From Polyangiaceae bacterium (GTDB lineage Bacteria; Myxococcota_A; Polyangia; Polyangiales; Polyangiaceae), in the NCBI GenBank assembly GCA_016712345.1, contig JADJRH010000002.1:186001-250000 (forward strand): DNA of 64,000 bases. Direction: 5' to 3'. Shown piece by piece: positions 1-8,654 of the stretch. The notes beneath the pieces were generated by a model. The model made no database searches. It was not told where the DNA came from and saw only the letters and a list, made by a program, of their open reading frames with translations. A program made the translations under genes and the position numbers. Within the stretch, counting starts at the first letter, position 1. The number at the start of each line of letters is the position of its first letter.

Positions 1-784
1 ATTCTTCAGCCTTGCGCCGCGAGTCAACAAACGCGAGCCGCTTTTTTCCAGGGTGAAGTGCCCGCACCAACGTGGCGGCGTTTTCAAGCGAGCCCACGTA
101 GTCCAATGTCAAGTCAGGTTTTTTTCGAGCGCCGCCCGGGTCTACCATTTCACCCGGCCGCGTGGAGCTGCCTCGCATCCATTGCAAGATCTCCTCTGGA
201 TTACCCACCGTGGCTGACAGACCAATTCGCTGCACATCGCGGCCACAAAACCGCGTAAAACGCTCCAACAATGCCGACAAATGAGCGCCTCGATCATCCC
301 CTGCAAACGCGTGAATCTCGTCGATCACCACGGCGCGCAAACCTGAAAAGAGCGCGCGCGCCGGAACGTTGGGGCTGATGAGCATTGCCTCCAACGATTC
401 AGGTGTGGTGAGGAGAATATCAGCCGGGCTGGCCACAAACCGCTTTTTTGCGCTCGCCGTCACATCTCCATGCCACTTAAAAACCCGCCGCCCCAACACC
501 GATGCGTACCTTTCAAGCCGTTGTTCTTGGTTGTTGAGCAGCGCGCGAATAGGGCAAAGGTAGATCACCGAAACCGGCCGCCAGTCGCCCTCGTCCATGG
601 CTGACAGCAACGGAAAAAATGCCGCTTCGGTTTTTCCGCCCGCTGTGGGCGCCAACACAACACAGTTTTTCCCATCTAAAATGGTTTCAATCGCCCGCTC
701 TTGAACCGGCCGCAGCGAGTTAAACCCAAGGGTGTGCACCACCTGATATTGAAACGCCGGGGTGAGCCGATCAAACGCGGTCAT
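1..784 (-). CDS. brxHI: BrxHI, BREX type 2 DEAD/DEAH-box helicase (3' end outside window)
   Basis: Superfamily 2 helicase, last gene of the type 2 BREX operon; only the first 261 residues are here. Reading the minus strand from the ATG at 784 gives a Q-motif-like opening (FNSLRPVQERAIE), a Walker A motif APTAGGKT at residues 45-52, a DEIH box (VIDEIHAF, 155-158) and motif III SAT at about 190-192, then the frame stays open to base 1. The start ATG overlaps the brxD stop in an ATGA arrangement, so translation is probably coupled. In type 2 BREX the helicase gene ends the core set pglW-X-Y-Z-brxD-brxHI, which is the order here. DNA or RNA unwinding is inferred from the family; the role in phage exclusion is inferred from context. 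Confidence 0.9.
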   Translation of the reverse strand, partial: MTAFDRLTPAFQYQVVHTLGFNSLRPVQERAIETILDGKNCVVLAPTAGGKTEAAFFPLLSAMDEGDWRPVSVIYLCPIRALLNNQEQRLERYASVLGRRVFKWHGDVTASAKKRFVASPADILLTTPESLEAMLISPNVPARALFSGLRAVVIDEIHAFAGDDRGAHLSALLERFTRFCGRDVQRIGLSATVGNPEEILQWMRGSSTRPGEMVDPGGARKKPDLTLDYVGSLENAATLVRALHPGKKRLAFVDSRRKAEE

Positions 785-2124
785 TCGGAGGTAGACTTGG
801 TGTCTTGGCCAAGGTCGATCTGAATTTCATCGGCCGACCGAGCGATCCCGGCGGCGGCGCGTTCTTGGTCGTTCATTTCGCTGGGATCCACCCCCAGTGC
901 CCCGTGCACCTCCGGCTCAAACTCAGGGTGCTCATCGACTTGGTCGAGCAGCGCCACAAGCCGCCGTAGGTAGATTCGCGGGGCTACCCCCACCTTACCA
1001 CCCAAAACGCCCGCCACCTTGGTTGCAAGCGCGCGAAGCACCGGATCGCCCACTTTGGACAAAATTCTGTCTTTGGCATCTGACGGGTAGATTTCGCGAA
1101 CACGCGCTCCCACCGTGACGAGCTTTTCTAAGTCAAACGGCAGGAGTCGAATTTGTGGGGCACGCGCACTGTCGAACTTGGGGTCGGCGGCAAATGGAGT
1201 TTGCAACCGTTCTGCGAGCGCGGGTGCGCGCTTGATCCCCTGCGGTCCGTCAAAAAAAAGCGGCGTACCTGTGATGAGCACATAAAGCCCCGGGTAACGT
1301 TCAGCCGCGAGATCATCAATGAGTTGGCGGAGCGCATTCAGGCTTTTTTCTCGGTTGTCGGCCCGCACACGCTGAATGGTTTCCACTTCGTCGAGCACCA
1401 GTAAAAGCCCCTTGCGCCCTGTCTGTTTCAGCACTTCCAACTGGCCTCGAAAAAAGCCGGCGGCGCTGTCATTGTCAAGGTCGCCTTTCAGGTTGGCAAC
1501 CCGCAGCACTCCCGCGCCCACGTTGGGTTGCCCCATGAGCCACGCAATCAACCCCTCGGCCACGGCATTGTCGCCGCGAACACGTGCCCCATGACAAGCG
1601 CGCAACGCCGCTGAAAATTGCGGTTGCGTGGCGCTCACATGCCGCAGCCGCTTTTCTAAAACATCCCCCACCTCTTTCTCAACGGCCTCCACGTTGTTCG
1701 GGTCGAGCTGACCCTGACCGAGCACTTCTTCTTCGAGTTGAAAAAACCACCGGTCTACCAGCGACCGAAATGCACCGTCGGCCCACTCTTTGGTTTGGAG
1801 TGCCTCCATGGCCCGCCGGTAGACGGTTTCCATTCTGTAGAGGGGCGTGTCCAATTCAGAGATCTGAACCACAGCCGTGGCAAAACCTCTCTCCAACGCC
1901 CGGTGTTCAAGCCAACGAGCAAAAAAGGTCTTCCCTGTTCCGTATTCGCCTCGAACAGCTTTGAATTTACCTTTACCGGTGGCCACCGTTTCAAGTTCTT
2001 CATCAACGGCTTTTTCAAACCGTTCAAGCCCCACGGCAAACAATTCAAGCCCGCGCCGCGGCACCGTACCAATGCGCAGGGCGTCGATAATTTCTCTTCG
2101 TTTAAGCAGGCTCGGCCCTGTCAT
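781..2124 (-). CDS. brxD: BrxD, BREX type 2 ATP-binding protein
   Basis: A 447-residue P-loop ATPase. Walker A is GEYGTGKT (residues 59-66), and Walker B is LLLVLDEVE (about 240-248), followed by a sensor-like threonine (VLITGTPLFF). This matches the BrxD/DUF2791 family found in type 2 BREX and related defence loci. The start overlaps the pglZ stop by four bases (ATGA at 2124-2121), and the stop overlaps the brxHI start. The protein is of normal length with no disruption. It probably couples ATP hydrolysis to DNA engagement by the BREX complex; the precise role is not established by the sequence. Confidence 0.88.
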   Translation of the reverse strand: MTGPSLLKRREIIDALRIGTVPRRGLELFAVGLERFEKAVDEELETVATGKGKFKAVRGEYGTGKTFFARWLEHRALERGFATAVVQISELDTPLYRMETVYRRAMEALQTKEWADGAFRSLVDRWFFQLEEEVLGQGQLDPNNVEAVEKEVGDVLEKRLRHVSATQPQFSAALRACHGARVRGDNAVAEGLIAWLMGQPNVGAGVLRVANLKGDLDNDSAAGFFRGQLEVLKQTGRKGLLLVLDEVETIQRVRADNREKSLNALRQLIDDLAAERYPGLYVLITGTPLFFDGPQGIKRAPALAERLQTPFAADPKFDSARAPQIRLLPFDLEKLVTVGARVREIYPSDAKDRILSKVGDPVLRALATKVAGVLGGKVGVAPRIYLRRLVALLDQVDEHPEFEPEVHGALGVDPSEMNDQERAAAGIARSADEIQIDLGQDTKSTSE

Positions 2125-4655
2125 TCAGCCACCTCGAATAGCAGCTTCAACTTGGCGCTGTCCAATGTGACCTGCTGGGATACACTGTCAAACCGCACCA
2201 CTTCATATCCATCGACATTCAGGGTTTCTTGCAGTTTGGCCACAAAGCCCGGTACCCGACGCGGCAGCAACTCCATTCGCGCGCCAAACGCCGCGCCGCT
2301 CGCTGAGCCGGCTTTTTCAAGCAAAAAGTCCACAGCCGACACCACCTCTTTGCGCCGCGCCGCGTCCGGGGCCCGCGCTTCGAGCACTTTGGATTTGGAA
2401 AATGCGGTGGCCGCCGCCGACGGCACGGGAGCCTTGGGTGGGGGAAGGGTAGGTCGCTTGGACGGCGTTTTGGTAGGTTCGGCCAAAGGCAGCAGCGTCA
2501 GTTGATTGGGGTTGGTCTTGGGAGGTTTTTGCGGGGTCGCCGGCGGAGTGGCAACAGCCTCGGTGGACTTGACGGATAGGTGCCAAAACGTGGGCACATA
2601 CAGCGGTCGAATGGCAAGTGCTTCGTCTCCGCCCGGACCCTGTAAATCCTCGGCCCCGGCGAGCACGCAGGGGGCCACAATTTCAGCGAGCGACGCACCT
2701 CCGTGTTCCCCGGCGTGCCCTGAACCTCCCCATCGAACGGTGTCGTCTACCATCAGCGCCACACCCCATGCCCCTTTGGGAGCCCAGGCCCGCCCGGCCG
2801 GAAACTTTACCTCAAAGTCTTCGATCGCCGTCTTTTCAGATGGCAATGGTCGCCACCGCGCCCCACCGGAGATGCCCCCTTTGGACTCCAACAAGTCGGC
2901 AGGTACGTGCCCATGGTCCGCAGCAAAAAGCACAGCTCGTCCGCAGGCGCGCGCTTTTTCAAGCAGATCTGCGAGCGAAGCAATGTTGTCTACTCCCCAC
3001 GGGTGCCTTGTTGCCGGGTTGCCTTTTAGAGAGTCATCAATGGAGTTGAGTACCACCGCCACCACCCGCTGATCGGTGTCTTCGACAAGTCGAAGAGCCT
3101 CTTCGGTGGCCGCGCCGCCTTTGGTTTGACTCTCCGCGCGGAGCAGCAACGTGGGTGCGCTCGTGCCGGGAAAAAACTTGTGCATGACCTTGTTGTCACG
3201 AAAGCGCTCGCGGTCTTTTTGTGTATCTTCCACCTTGCCCGGTGTCGCTTGTCGACTTGCAAAAAAGGCCGTTCGGCTCACCTCGGTGATCGATGGTACA
3301 GCCGCCAATACCACCGGCACCAGACCCGATCCAATTCTACCCTTTTTTGTACCATGCCACGCGAGTTGACCCCACCCGCGTTGCGACAGGGAGTCAAATA
3401 GCTCCACCGCCTGCGCCCACGCCATTCCATCGAGTAACAGGATCAATAACCGTCTGTCAGGCGCCTCTTCCAAAAACCTACCTGCCACTCGCTCAAGTGC
3501 GCGGTCAATGGGTAAAACCGCATGGGCAGGTTGGCCTGTCGCTACCCATTCTGTCAGGGCCCGCGCAAATGTCCGGTCCATTGAACGGCGCAGCTCGTCG
3601 GCCGCCCGCACCACCGCTTGCACTCCCTGTCCAAACACAGTGTCGGTTGTTCCGCGCGCCGCTCGCCGCGCCCAGTCCACATACCCACCCTCTTGGGTAT
3701 ACCAGGTGCCCAGGGTTTCAACCGCATCGTGGGGAGATGTTCCCATGGGAAGGTGGGTTGGATGGGTAGACAGCCATGCCAGCAGCCGCACCGCCATCCA
3801 AGCCCGTTCCAAGTGACGTTCACTCCCGGCTTCGGCAGCGAGCGAGTGCCCATCCACCGATTGAAGCCGCCGCTCCGCGAGGCGAACAGCTTCCACCGAA
3901 GGCTGTTTGGCGCCTTCCAAAAGAGCTTGTCCCAACGCGGTTAACCTTGCTGTGAGCGACGAAGGCAGCCGCGTGCTTGGCTCAAGTGCGGCTCGAATTT
4001 CACTGTCATCCACCAAGTCTTCGGCACCGCGCACCGCAGCCCGAACCTCGGCCGCGCCCGCCTTTCGTTCAATGTAGCGCAGCGCGGCGCCCGCAGCGGT
4101 TCCAAGTGCGTTGGGTACCGCCGCAAGGGCAACTTCGTCCTTTAGACCGAGGTCCATTTTGAGCCGCTGCTTGATCCACATGCGCACCGCATCGCTCGGT
4201 GACGTGGTGAGCGCCTCAAACAAGATCGCATATTGCAAAAGGCGCGCGCCTTTACCCTGTTCCCATGCGAGCCATGCCAAAGGTCCTGCCGGCCCCAGCG
4301 ACCGACCGAGCCATGTCAGACACTCTTCGCGAACACCGGGTAGAGCGCCTGCCCCATCAAGAAATGCCTTGCTTCGAAGGTCGAGCGCGGCCCAGGCGAG
4401 CAACGCATCAAGAGCCATCCCCCCTTCGGTATCCAGACCCAACTCCGTGCGCAACCATACAGTCCACAGAAGGTCATGGGTAAGTCGCCCCTCGCGCACA
4501 GAGAGCCGCTTGTTCGCTGAAGGACGCAAAAGCCACGGCGCAAGCGCGCTCTTTTTGGCTTCAATATCCACCTCACCTACCCCAAACAAAACTTTGAGCC
4601 GCGCTTCAGTATCCACACGAATCACGCGGCCACGTCGAGCAAACCGGCCCGCCAA
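2121..4655 (-). CDS. pglZ: PglZ, alkaline-phosphatase-fold BREX protein, C-terminal main part (frame-split gene)
   Basis: This open frame carries most of PglZ, the hallmark BREX protein of the alkaline phosphatase superfamily. Visible metal-site motifs are LLLDGMAW, a DHGH motif (FAADHGHVP) and HAGEHGGASLAEIV near the C terminus of the catalytic domain, followed by a Pro/Lys/Ala-rich linker and a small C-terminal domain. The apparent ATG at 4655 is not the true start: the same frame continues upstream to 4709 with clearly PglZ-like sequence (DPWAVYLVPWTEPLPLDL), and the N terminus lies in another frame (4711-4920). Joining the two frames by skipping one base gives a 932-residue protein, the normal size for type 2 PglZ. 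The stop overlaps the brxD start. Whether the product is made depends on the frameshift discussed under findings. Confidence 0.88.
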   Translation of the reverse strand: MAGRFARRGRVIRVDTEARLKVLFGVGEVDIEAKKSALAPWLLRPSANKRLSVREGRLTHDLLWTVWLRTELGLDTEGGMALDALLAWAALDLRSKAFLDGAGALPGVREECLTWLGRSLGPAGPLAWLAWEQGKGARLLQYAILFEALTTSPSDAVRMWIKQRLKMDLGLKDEVALAAVPNALGTAAGAALRYIERKAGAAEVRAAVRGAEDLVDDSEIRAALEPSTRLPSSLTARLTALGQALLEGAKQPSVEAVRLAERRLQSVDGHSLAAEAGSERHLERAWMAVRLLAWLSTHPTHLPMGTSPHDAVETLGTWYTQEGGYVDWARRAARGTTDTVFGQGVQAVVRAADELRRSMDRTFARALTEWVATGQPAHAVLPIDRALERVAGRFLEEAPDRRLLILLLDGMAWAQAVELFDSLSQRGWGQLAWHGTKKGRIGSGLVPVVLAAVPSITEVSRTAFFASRQATPGKVEDTQKDRERFRDNKVMHKFFPGTSAPTLLLRAESQTKGGAATEEALRLVEDTDQRVVAVVLNSIDDSLKGNPATRHPWGVDNIASLADLLEKARACGRAVLFAADHGHVPADLLESKGGISGGARWRPLPSEKTAIEDFEVKFPAGRAWAPKGAWGVALMVDDTVRWGGSGHAGEHGGASLAEIVAPCVLAGAEDLQGPGGDEALAIRPLYVPTFWHLSVKSTEAVATPPATPQKPPKTNPNQLTLLPLAEPTKTPSKRPTLPPPKAPVPSAAATAFSKSKVLEARAPDAARRKEVVSAVDFLLEKAGSASGAAFGARMELLPRRVPGFVAKLQETLNVDGYEVVRFDSVSQQVTLDSAKLKLLFEVAE

Positions 4656-4920
4656 GTCGAGCGGCAGAGGTTCTGTCCACGGGACAAGGTAAACTGCCCA
4701 CGGATCTTCTTTTTTCTAAAGGGGGAAGAAGCGACCGAAGCTCCAACTCACTCCGAACTGGAATCACCTCCAGATCGGGCGCCTGACTCACCTTCAGCAT
4801 CTGACAGTCGCCCGTTCCAAACACCGCAAACAGGTGGTGGGCTCGGTCGACCTCCAGACAGCGTCGAACGATCTCTTCTAAATCCCGCGCTTCAAGCCGA
4901 GGGAGATCGCTTTCGGTCAT
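4606..4920 (-). CDS. pglZ: PglZ N-terminal fragment, out of frame with the rest of pglZ
   Basis: The ATG at 4920 overlaps the pglY stop (ATGA), which marks it as the real start of pglZ. Residues 1-70 read as a PglZ N-terminal domain (DLEEIVRRCLEV, FAVFGTGDCQML, VRSELELRSLLPPLEK). After the A6 run (plus-strand T6 at 4710-4715) this frame turns into low-quality sequence and ends at 4606, while the +1 frame resumes PglZ. So the fragment taken alone is not a separate 104-residue gene. Skipping one A restores LPPLEK-EDPWAVYL. Explanations are a sequencing error, phase variation by slippage, programmed frameshifting or an inactivating mutation. Confidence 0.8.
   Translation of the reverse strand: MTESDLPRLEARDLEEIVRRCLEVDRAHHLFAVFGTGDCQMLKVSQAPDLEVIPVRSELELRSLLPPLEKRRSVGSLPCPVDRTSAARLGGPVCSTWPRDSCGY
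4710..4715 (-). other. Frameshift site in pglZ (A6 on the coding strand)
   Basis: Six consecutive A residues on the minus strand. Codons GAA AAA use the preceding G and five of the As; the sixth pushes the reading frame into a dead end. With five As the two PglZ halves join in one frame. Confidence 0.85.
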
Positions 4921-7900
4921 GATTTACGCCTCCAAACGAGCCGAACCGAACCTACCATTTCTACATCGTCTCCGGCCGCGGTCAGGGCTGACTTTACTTG
5001 ATCTACCCATTGGGCCAAAGCCTCCTGCGAAGCTGCTTTCCCCTTGGCCTGTATGGGAAGATTTTTTTCTTCTGCTCCGATGGGTAGAGGTGCCACCGCC
5101 ACCGAAACGCCGAGGCCGGCGCCCTTTGTCAAGTCGGGTTTCGGCTTGAGCAAAAGCAGTGCTTCTTTGGCGAGTTCGCGCACGCGCGGGCCTATCTTTT
5201 GGTGCAATTCATCTTGCCGAAGGGCCTGACCCAACCCGTCAAGCAATTCTTCCCCGCCCGCACCATCAGGGCGACAGCGCACCTGGTCCAACGTCCCCCA
5301 CCCAAGGTCGTCTTTGACCTCGCGCACCGCGTCGTCCGCACCGGCAAACGAGTCTGCCAACGCTCGACCGCTTGTTTTCGGCTCAAATGCGGCCAGTGTT
5401 TCGACCAGCGCTTTGCCCTTTTTTCCGGCCAGTTGAGCCGACAGATCGTCGCCGCTCCGCGCGGTGACAAGGCGATCGGGTTCACCCGCAATGCCCAGTT
5501 GAGCGAGGCGCTGCGCCAAGAGCCCTGGCAATTGCATGGCGGCGGTTTGTTTTGGCTTAAAATAACCGACCACCAGCGCTTCAAGCTTTTTCAGGTTGTC
5601 CCCGTGAAGCGCCCGACCCGAAAGGGTGATCCCAAAATCGCCGGCGCGGTTTAACGCCGCCATCCACATGGCATGGGTAGGTAGGTCAGGTTGTTCTAGC
5701 ACCACATGGTCGGGAATCTCCTGCCCCGGTTTCACCTCGTAGGGTAGGTCACCCGTGAGCAGTGTGCGCGCCGACCACCGCGCGTAACACCGCACCACCA
5801 AGTCCAATGCGTCGTCCTGCAAACCGCGAGCGCCTGTGTCATCAATCCAAGAACGCACTTCACCCACTTCGGGCCTTGCCAGCGCCTTTTTTTGGCGCAG
5901 ATTTTCTAACCGTTGCAGAGTGTCGTCTTCGCGCAAAAAGGCTTTGTCTTCGGTCACGCGCACAAGCCCCAGCTCGCCCAAAAAGCCGCGCATCAGGTCA
6001 GCCGTTTCGCGGTCCACCGCAATGCTCTTGTCTTCTGAATCTACAATTTCACCAAACCGGGCAACTAGCAATTCAACAATTGTTTTGGTGAGTTTTCTGG
6101 GGAACTTGGGGTGTAGCCTATACCGCGATGCGAGCAGCTCATCGGCATACCTATACACCGCGTCGCCCAACGTGGCCGCGAGTTGAAATCGCACCTGAAC
6201 ACCGGGTTTGAGCACATGCACGTGCGTTTCAACCGCGTTGGACAGGTCTAAATCGCCTTCACGCGGTTTTACCAATCCGTACGCTTGTTCTAACACCTGA
6301 CGAATGCGGTTTTGTTTTTGCGCCTGAAGGTTGATAAGATTTGTCACCGCGCCTTCTTGTTGTTTGGGCGCCAAATGCGAAACGTATTGTCGCGTGGTCG
6401 CGCGGTCGCTCAAAATGTGCTCGAGCACCACAAGATCGCCAAGTACCCGCACCATTTCTTTTGAGAAAAAAGTGGGTAGCCAAACAATTGTCCACGTGCC
6501 CGCCGCGTGCCCTTGCAAAAAGGTGTCGAGCGTTTTTTCGTCGTCCCCCGGACCATACCCATCGTCGTCAAATGGGTAGTCCACAATCAGTCGAAAGTCG
6601 TGACCGGGCGGACACAAGAGCAGATCTGCCGACATTTTGCGCACATTTCCAAACCGCAGGTGACCGCACCGCGTGGTTCCGCGAAAGTCGTCGTGTTTGA
6701 GATCTTTGCCCCAGTCGGGTACACCCTCAATGCCCAACGCCTTAAAAAGAAGGTCTTTGAGCACGCGTTGCCGAGCGCTTGGAGTATCAAACTGCCGCGC
6801 CTGTTCTAGAATCGGCCCGGTTTCTACCCCGTCAATGTCCACCCGCACCGTCGGATCGGTTTGGACGCCCACGTGCAGTTGAGCGATGTTACCGGTGCTC
6901 GCCCAGTTGCGAAGTTTTTGAGCAACAAGCGTCACTTCCGTCCCAGGGATGGGGGCGCGCAGCGACCCGTGGTTGAGTTGAACCAACTTGCTCGCTGTCA
7001 GTTCTTTCAGGGCCGGCCGCTCAGAAATAAGCGCCGCGACAAGTAAGGTTTTGGCCAGTCGATTGTCGGCTCGACAAGCCCTTTCTGGGCAATTGGAGCA
7101 CCCAATCCGAGCGGGGTGGTCGGGCCGCAACCGCTGGCACCTGTCGGGGCTTGTGGTGCCGTTCGCGTGTTGAATCACGGGTAGAAATTGATATGTGTAG
7201 AGCTGTTTGGCGGCATCAAACCGGGCGCGCATAATGCCATCGGTTGAGTCGTCGCCCCCGGCGATCACATCAAACAGATCGCCCACCCCCACCACATCTC
7301 CCATTTGGAGATCTTCCACATGCTCCACAAGCAGCTCGGTCAACAGTCGAATGGCCGTGCGTTCGCGTTGGAGCGAACTTGAAAGCGCCACCAGCGCATC
7401 CATCAGCACCGGGCTAAATGGGTAGAGTCGCCGAAACTCTTTTTCATCCAACTCGCCCAGGAGAAGCTGCCACGCGTTGTCACCCAACTTGGCGCGCATG
7501 GTTTTAAACGCGTCGTCGAGGGCTTTTTTGGCCGCGTCCCCCTTGGGTTTTAGAATGCGCTTTTCAGCAATCGCGGGTAGGTTGCGATCTTCCAGCAGCA
7601 ACGTGTCAAACCGGCCTTCTGACCATTTGAGCGAGTCGCGAACAAGGGCGTTTTGCATCCCTTCATGATCGCGGCCCACCAGTTCTGCCAAGTCACGCTG
7701 CCGCGCAATAAAGCTGATAAACGGCACCTGACGGTGCGAGTCCTGCGCTTCAACAAGTTTGACAACCTTTTGCACTTCAGTATGAAAAAAGGTGAGGTTC
7801 CCCACGTGGGTGGCGAGCCACAAAATCAACTCGTCCAAAAACAAAACCACCCCTTCATACCCAAGTGACTTGGCATGCCTCGCCAGGGTAGAAAGCCCTT

Positions 7901-8633
7901 CATCCAAATCAACGAACTGCCGGCTTTCGTCGGCAAAAGCACCAAAACGCGTGCGCACAAGAGCATTAAACAACGCCTCGCGCTCGCGCGGATCTGTAGA
8001 GGCCGCCACCGCGTCAAACCGCGCGCGCGACCACAGATCTCCCTCCGCAATATCACCCCACCCGGCCGACTCTTTGCCCGCGTTCATGGGTTGAAAAAAC
8101 CGTTCATCCCCCAGTTCGCCAAGCATGCGGCGCGCATCGTCAAACAACTTTTCATCCGCAAACACACCGGGTAGAGGCGCGTTGGGATGAAGCCGCTTCA
8201 CCGTGTCGATGTATCTACCAAAAATGGCACTTTCGAGATTGCCGCCGTGACCAATCAGGTGAAACCGCAGTTGAAGGAGCTTTGTGGTGCCGCAAAAACC
8301 ATGTTTTTCACGCAAGACATGCAATTCTGGAATGCGCCATGCGTGCTCGTCGCCTTCGAGGAGGAGAGAAAGCAGCGCCATAAAGTGCGACTTGCCGCTG
8401 CCAAAACTACCCTGTAAAAACCCGGCCCGGCTTCGCCCGTCGCGCAGCGCGCCGCCCACCAAATCGAGCGATTTATGAAAGGCGCCCAGCAATGCGGGCG
8501 TGACAACGTACGTTTCAGCCGTGACCTTGGGTTGAGTGACAGCGCGTGACAACTCTTCCACAAAGCCGATTTTGTGAACCGACTGGGGAAGGTCAAACAG
8601 GTCTTTCACTCGGTTTTTAACGGGGGTAGCCAT
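4917..8633 (-). CDS. pglY: PglY, large BREX type 2 ATPase (BrxC-like)
   Basis: A 1238-residue P-loop ATPase, the type 2 counterpart of BrxC. Walker A is GSFGSGKS at residues 75-82 and a Walker B with an acidic tail (VVLFLDELILWL) lies near residue 260. A cysteine-rich patch near 505-520 (RIGCSNCPERACRA) suggests a small zinc-binding element. The rest is long and alpha/beta-rich without other motifs I recognise. The ATG at 8633 begins 21 bases after the pglX stop, and the TGA overlaps the ATG of pglZ. In Pgl systems PglY is essential for phage growth limitation; ATP-driven assembly or DNA-scanning activity is inferred from homologues. Confidence 0.9.
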   Translation of the reverse strand: MATPVKNRVKDLFDLPQSVHKIGFVEELSRAVTQPKVTAETYVVTPALLGAFHKSLDLVGGALRDGRSRAGFLQGSFGSGKSHFMALLSLLLEGDEHAWRIPELHVLREKHGFCGTTKLLQLRFHLIGHGGNLESAIFGRYIDTVKRLHPNAPLPGVFADEKLFDDARRMLGELGDERFFQPMNAGKESAGWGDIAEGDLWSRARFDAVAASTDPREREALFNALVRTRFGAFADESRQFVDLDEGLSTLARHAKSLGYEGVVLFLDELILWLATHVGNLTFFHTEVQKVVKLVEAQDSHRQVPFISFIARQRDLAELVGRDHEGMQNALVRDSLKWSEGRFDTLLLEDRNLPAIAEKRILKPKGDAAKKALDDAFKTMRAKLGDNAWQLLLGELDEKEFRRLYPFSPVLMDALVALSSSLQRERTAIRLLTELLVEHVEDLQMGDVVGVGDLFDVIAGGDDSTDGIMRARFDAAKQLYTYQFLPVIQHANGTTSPDRCQRLRPDHPARIGCSNCPERACRADNRLAKTLLVAALISERPALKELTASKLVQLNHGSLRAPIPGTEVTLVAQKLRNWASTGNIAQLHVGVQTDPTVRVDIDGVETGPILEQARQFDTPSARQRVLKDLLFKALGIEGVPDWGKDLKHDDFRGTTRCGHLRFGNVRKMSADLLLCPPGHDFRLIVDYPFDDDGYGPGDDEKTLDTFLQGHAAGTWTIVWLPTFFSKEMVRVLGDLVVLEHILSDRATTRQYVSHLAPKQQEGAVTNLINLQAQKQNRIRQVLEQAYGLVKPREGDLDLSNAVETHVHVLKPGVQVRFQLAATLGDAVYRYADELLASRYRLHPKFPRKLTKTIVELLVARFGEIVDSEDKSIAVDRETADLMRGFLGELGLVRVTEDKAFLREDDTLQRLENLRQKKALARPEVGEVRSWIDDTGARGLQDDALDLVVRCYARWSARTLLTGDLPYEVKPGQEIPDHVVLEQPDLPTHAMWMAALNRAGDFGITLSGRALHGDNLKKLEALVVGYFKPKQTAAMQLPGLLAQRLAQLGIAGEPDRLVTARSGDDLSAQLAGKKGKALVETLAAFEPKTSGRALADSFAGADDAVREVKDDLGWGTLDQVRCRPDGAGGEELLDGLGQALRQDELHQKIGPRVRELAKEALLLLKPKPDLTKGAGLGVSVAVAPLPIGAEEKNLPIQAKGKAASQEALAQWVDQVKSALTAAGDDVEMVGSVRLVWRRKS

Positions 8634-8654
8634 GGTACACTTGCTCCAACAACC

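Noticed and set aside
1738..2505. Long plus-strand open frame opposite pglZ and brxD
   Set aside because: It overlaps two real genes entirely, is Ser/Pro/Thr-rich and has no recognisable domain; a shadow frame.
4606..4920. A separate small BREX gene between pglY and pglZ
   Set aside because: The first 70 residues are PglZ-like and the continuation lies in the +1 frame, so it is the N terminus of pglZ.
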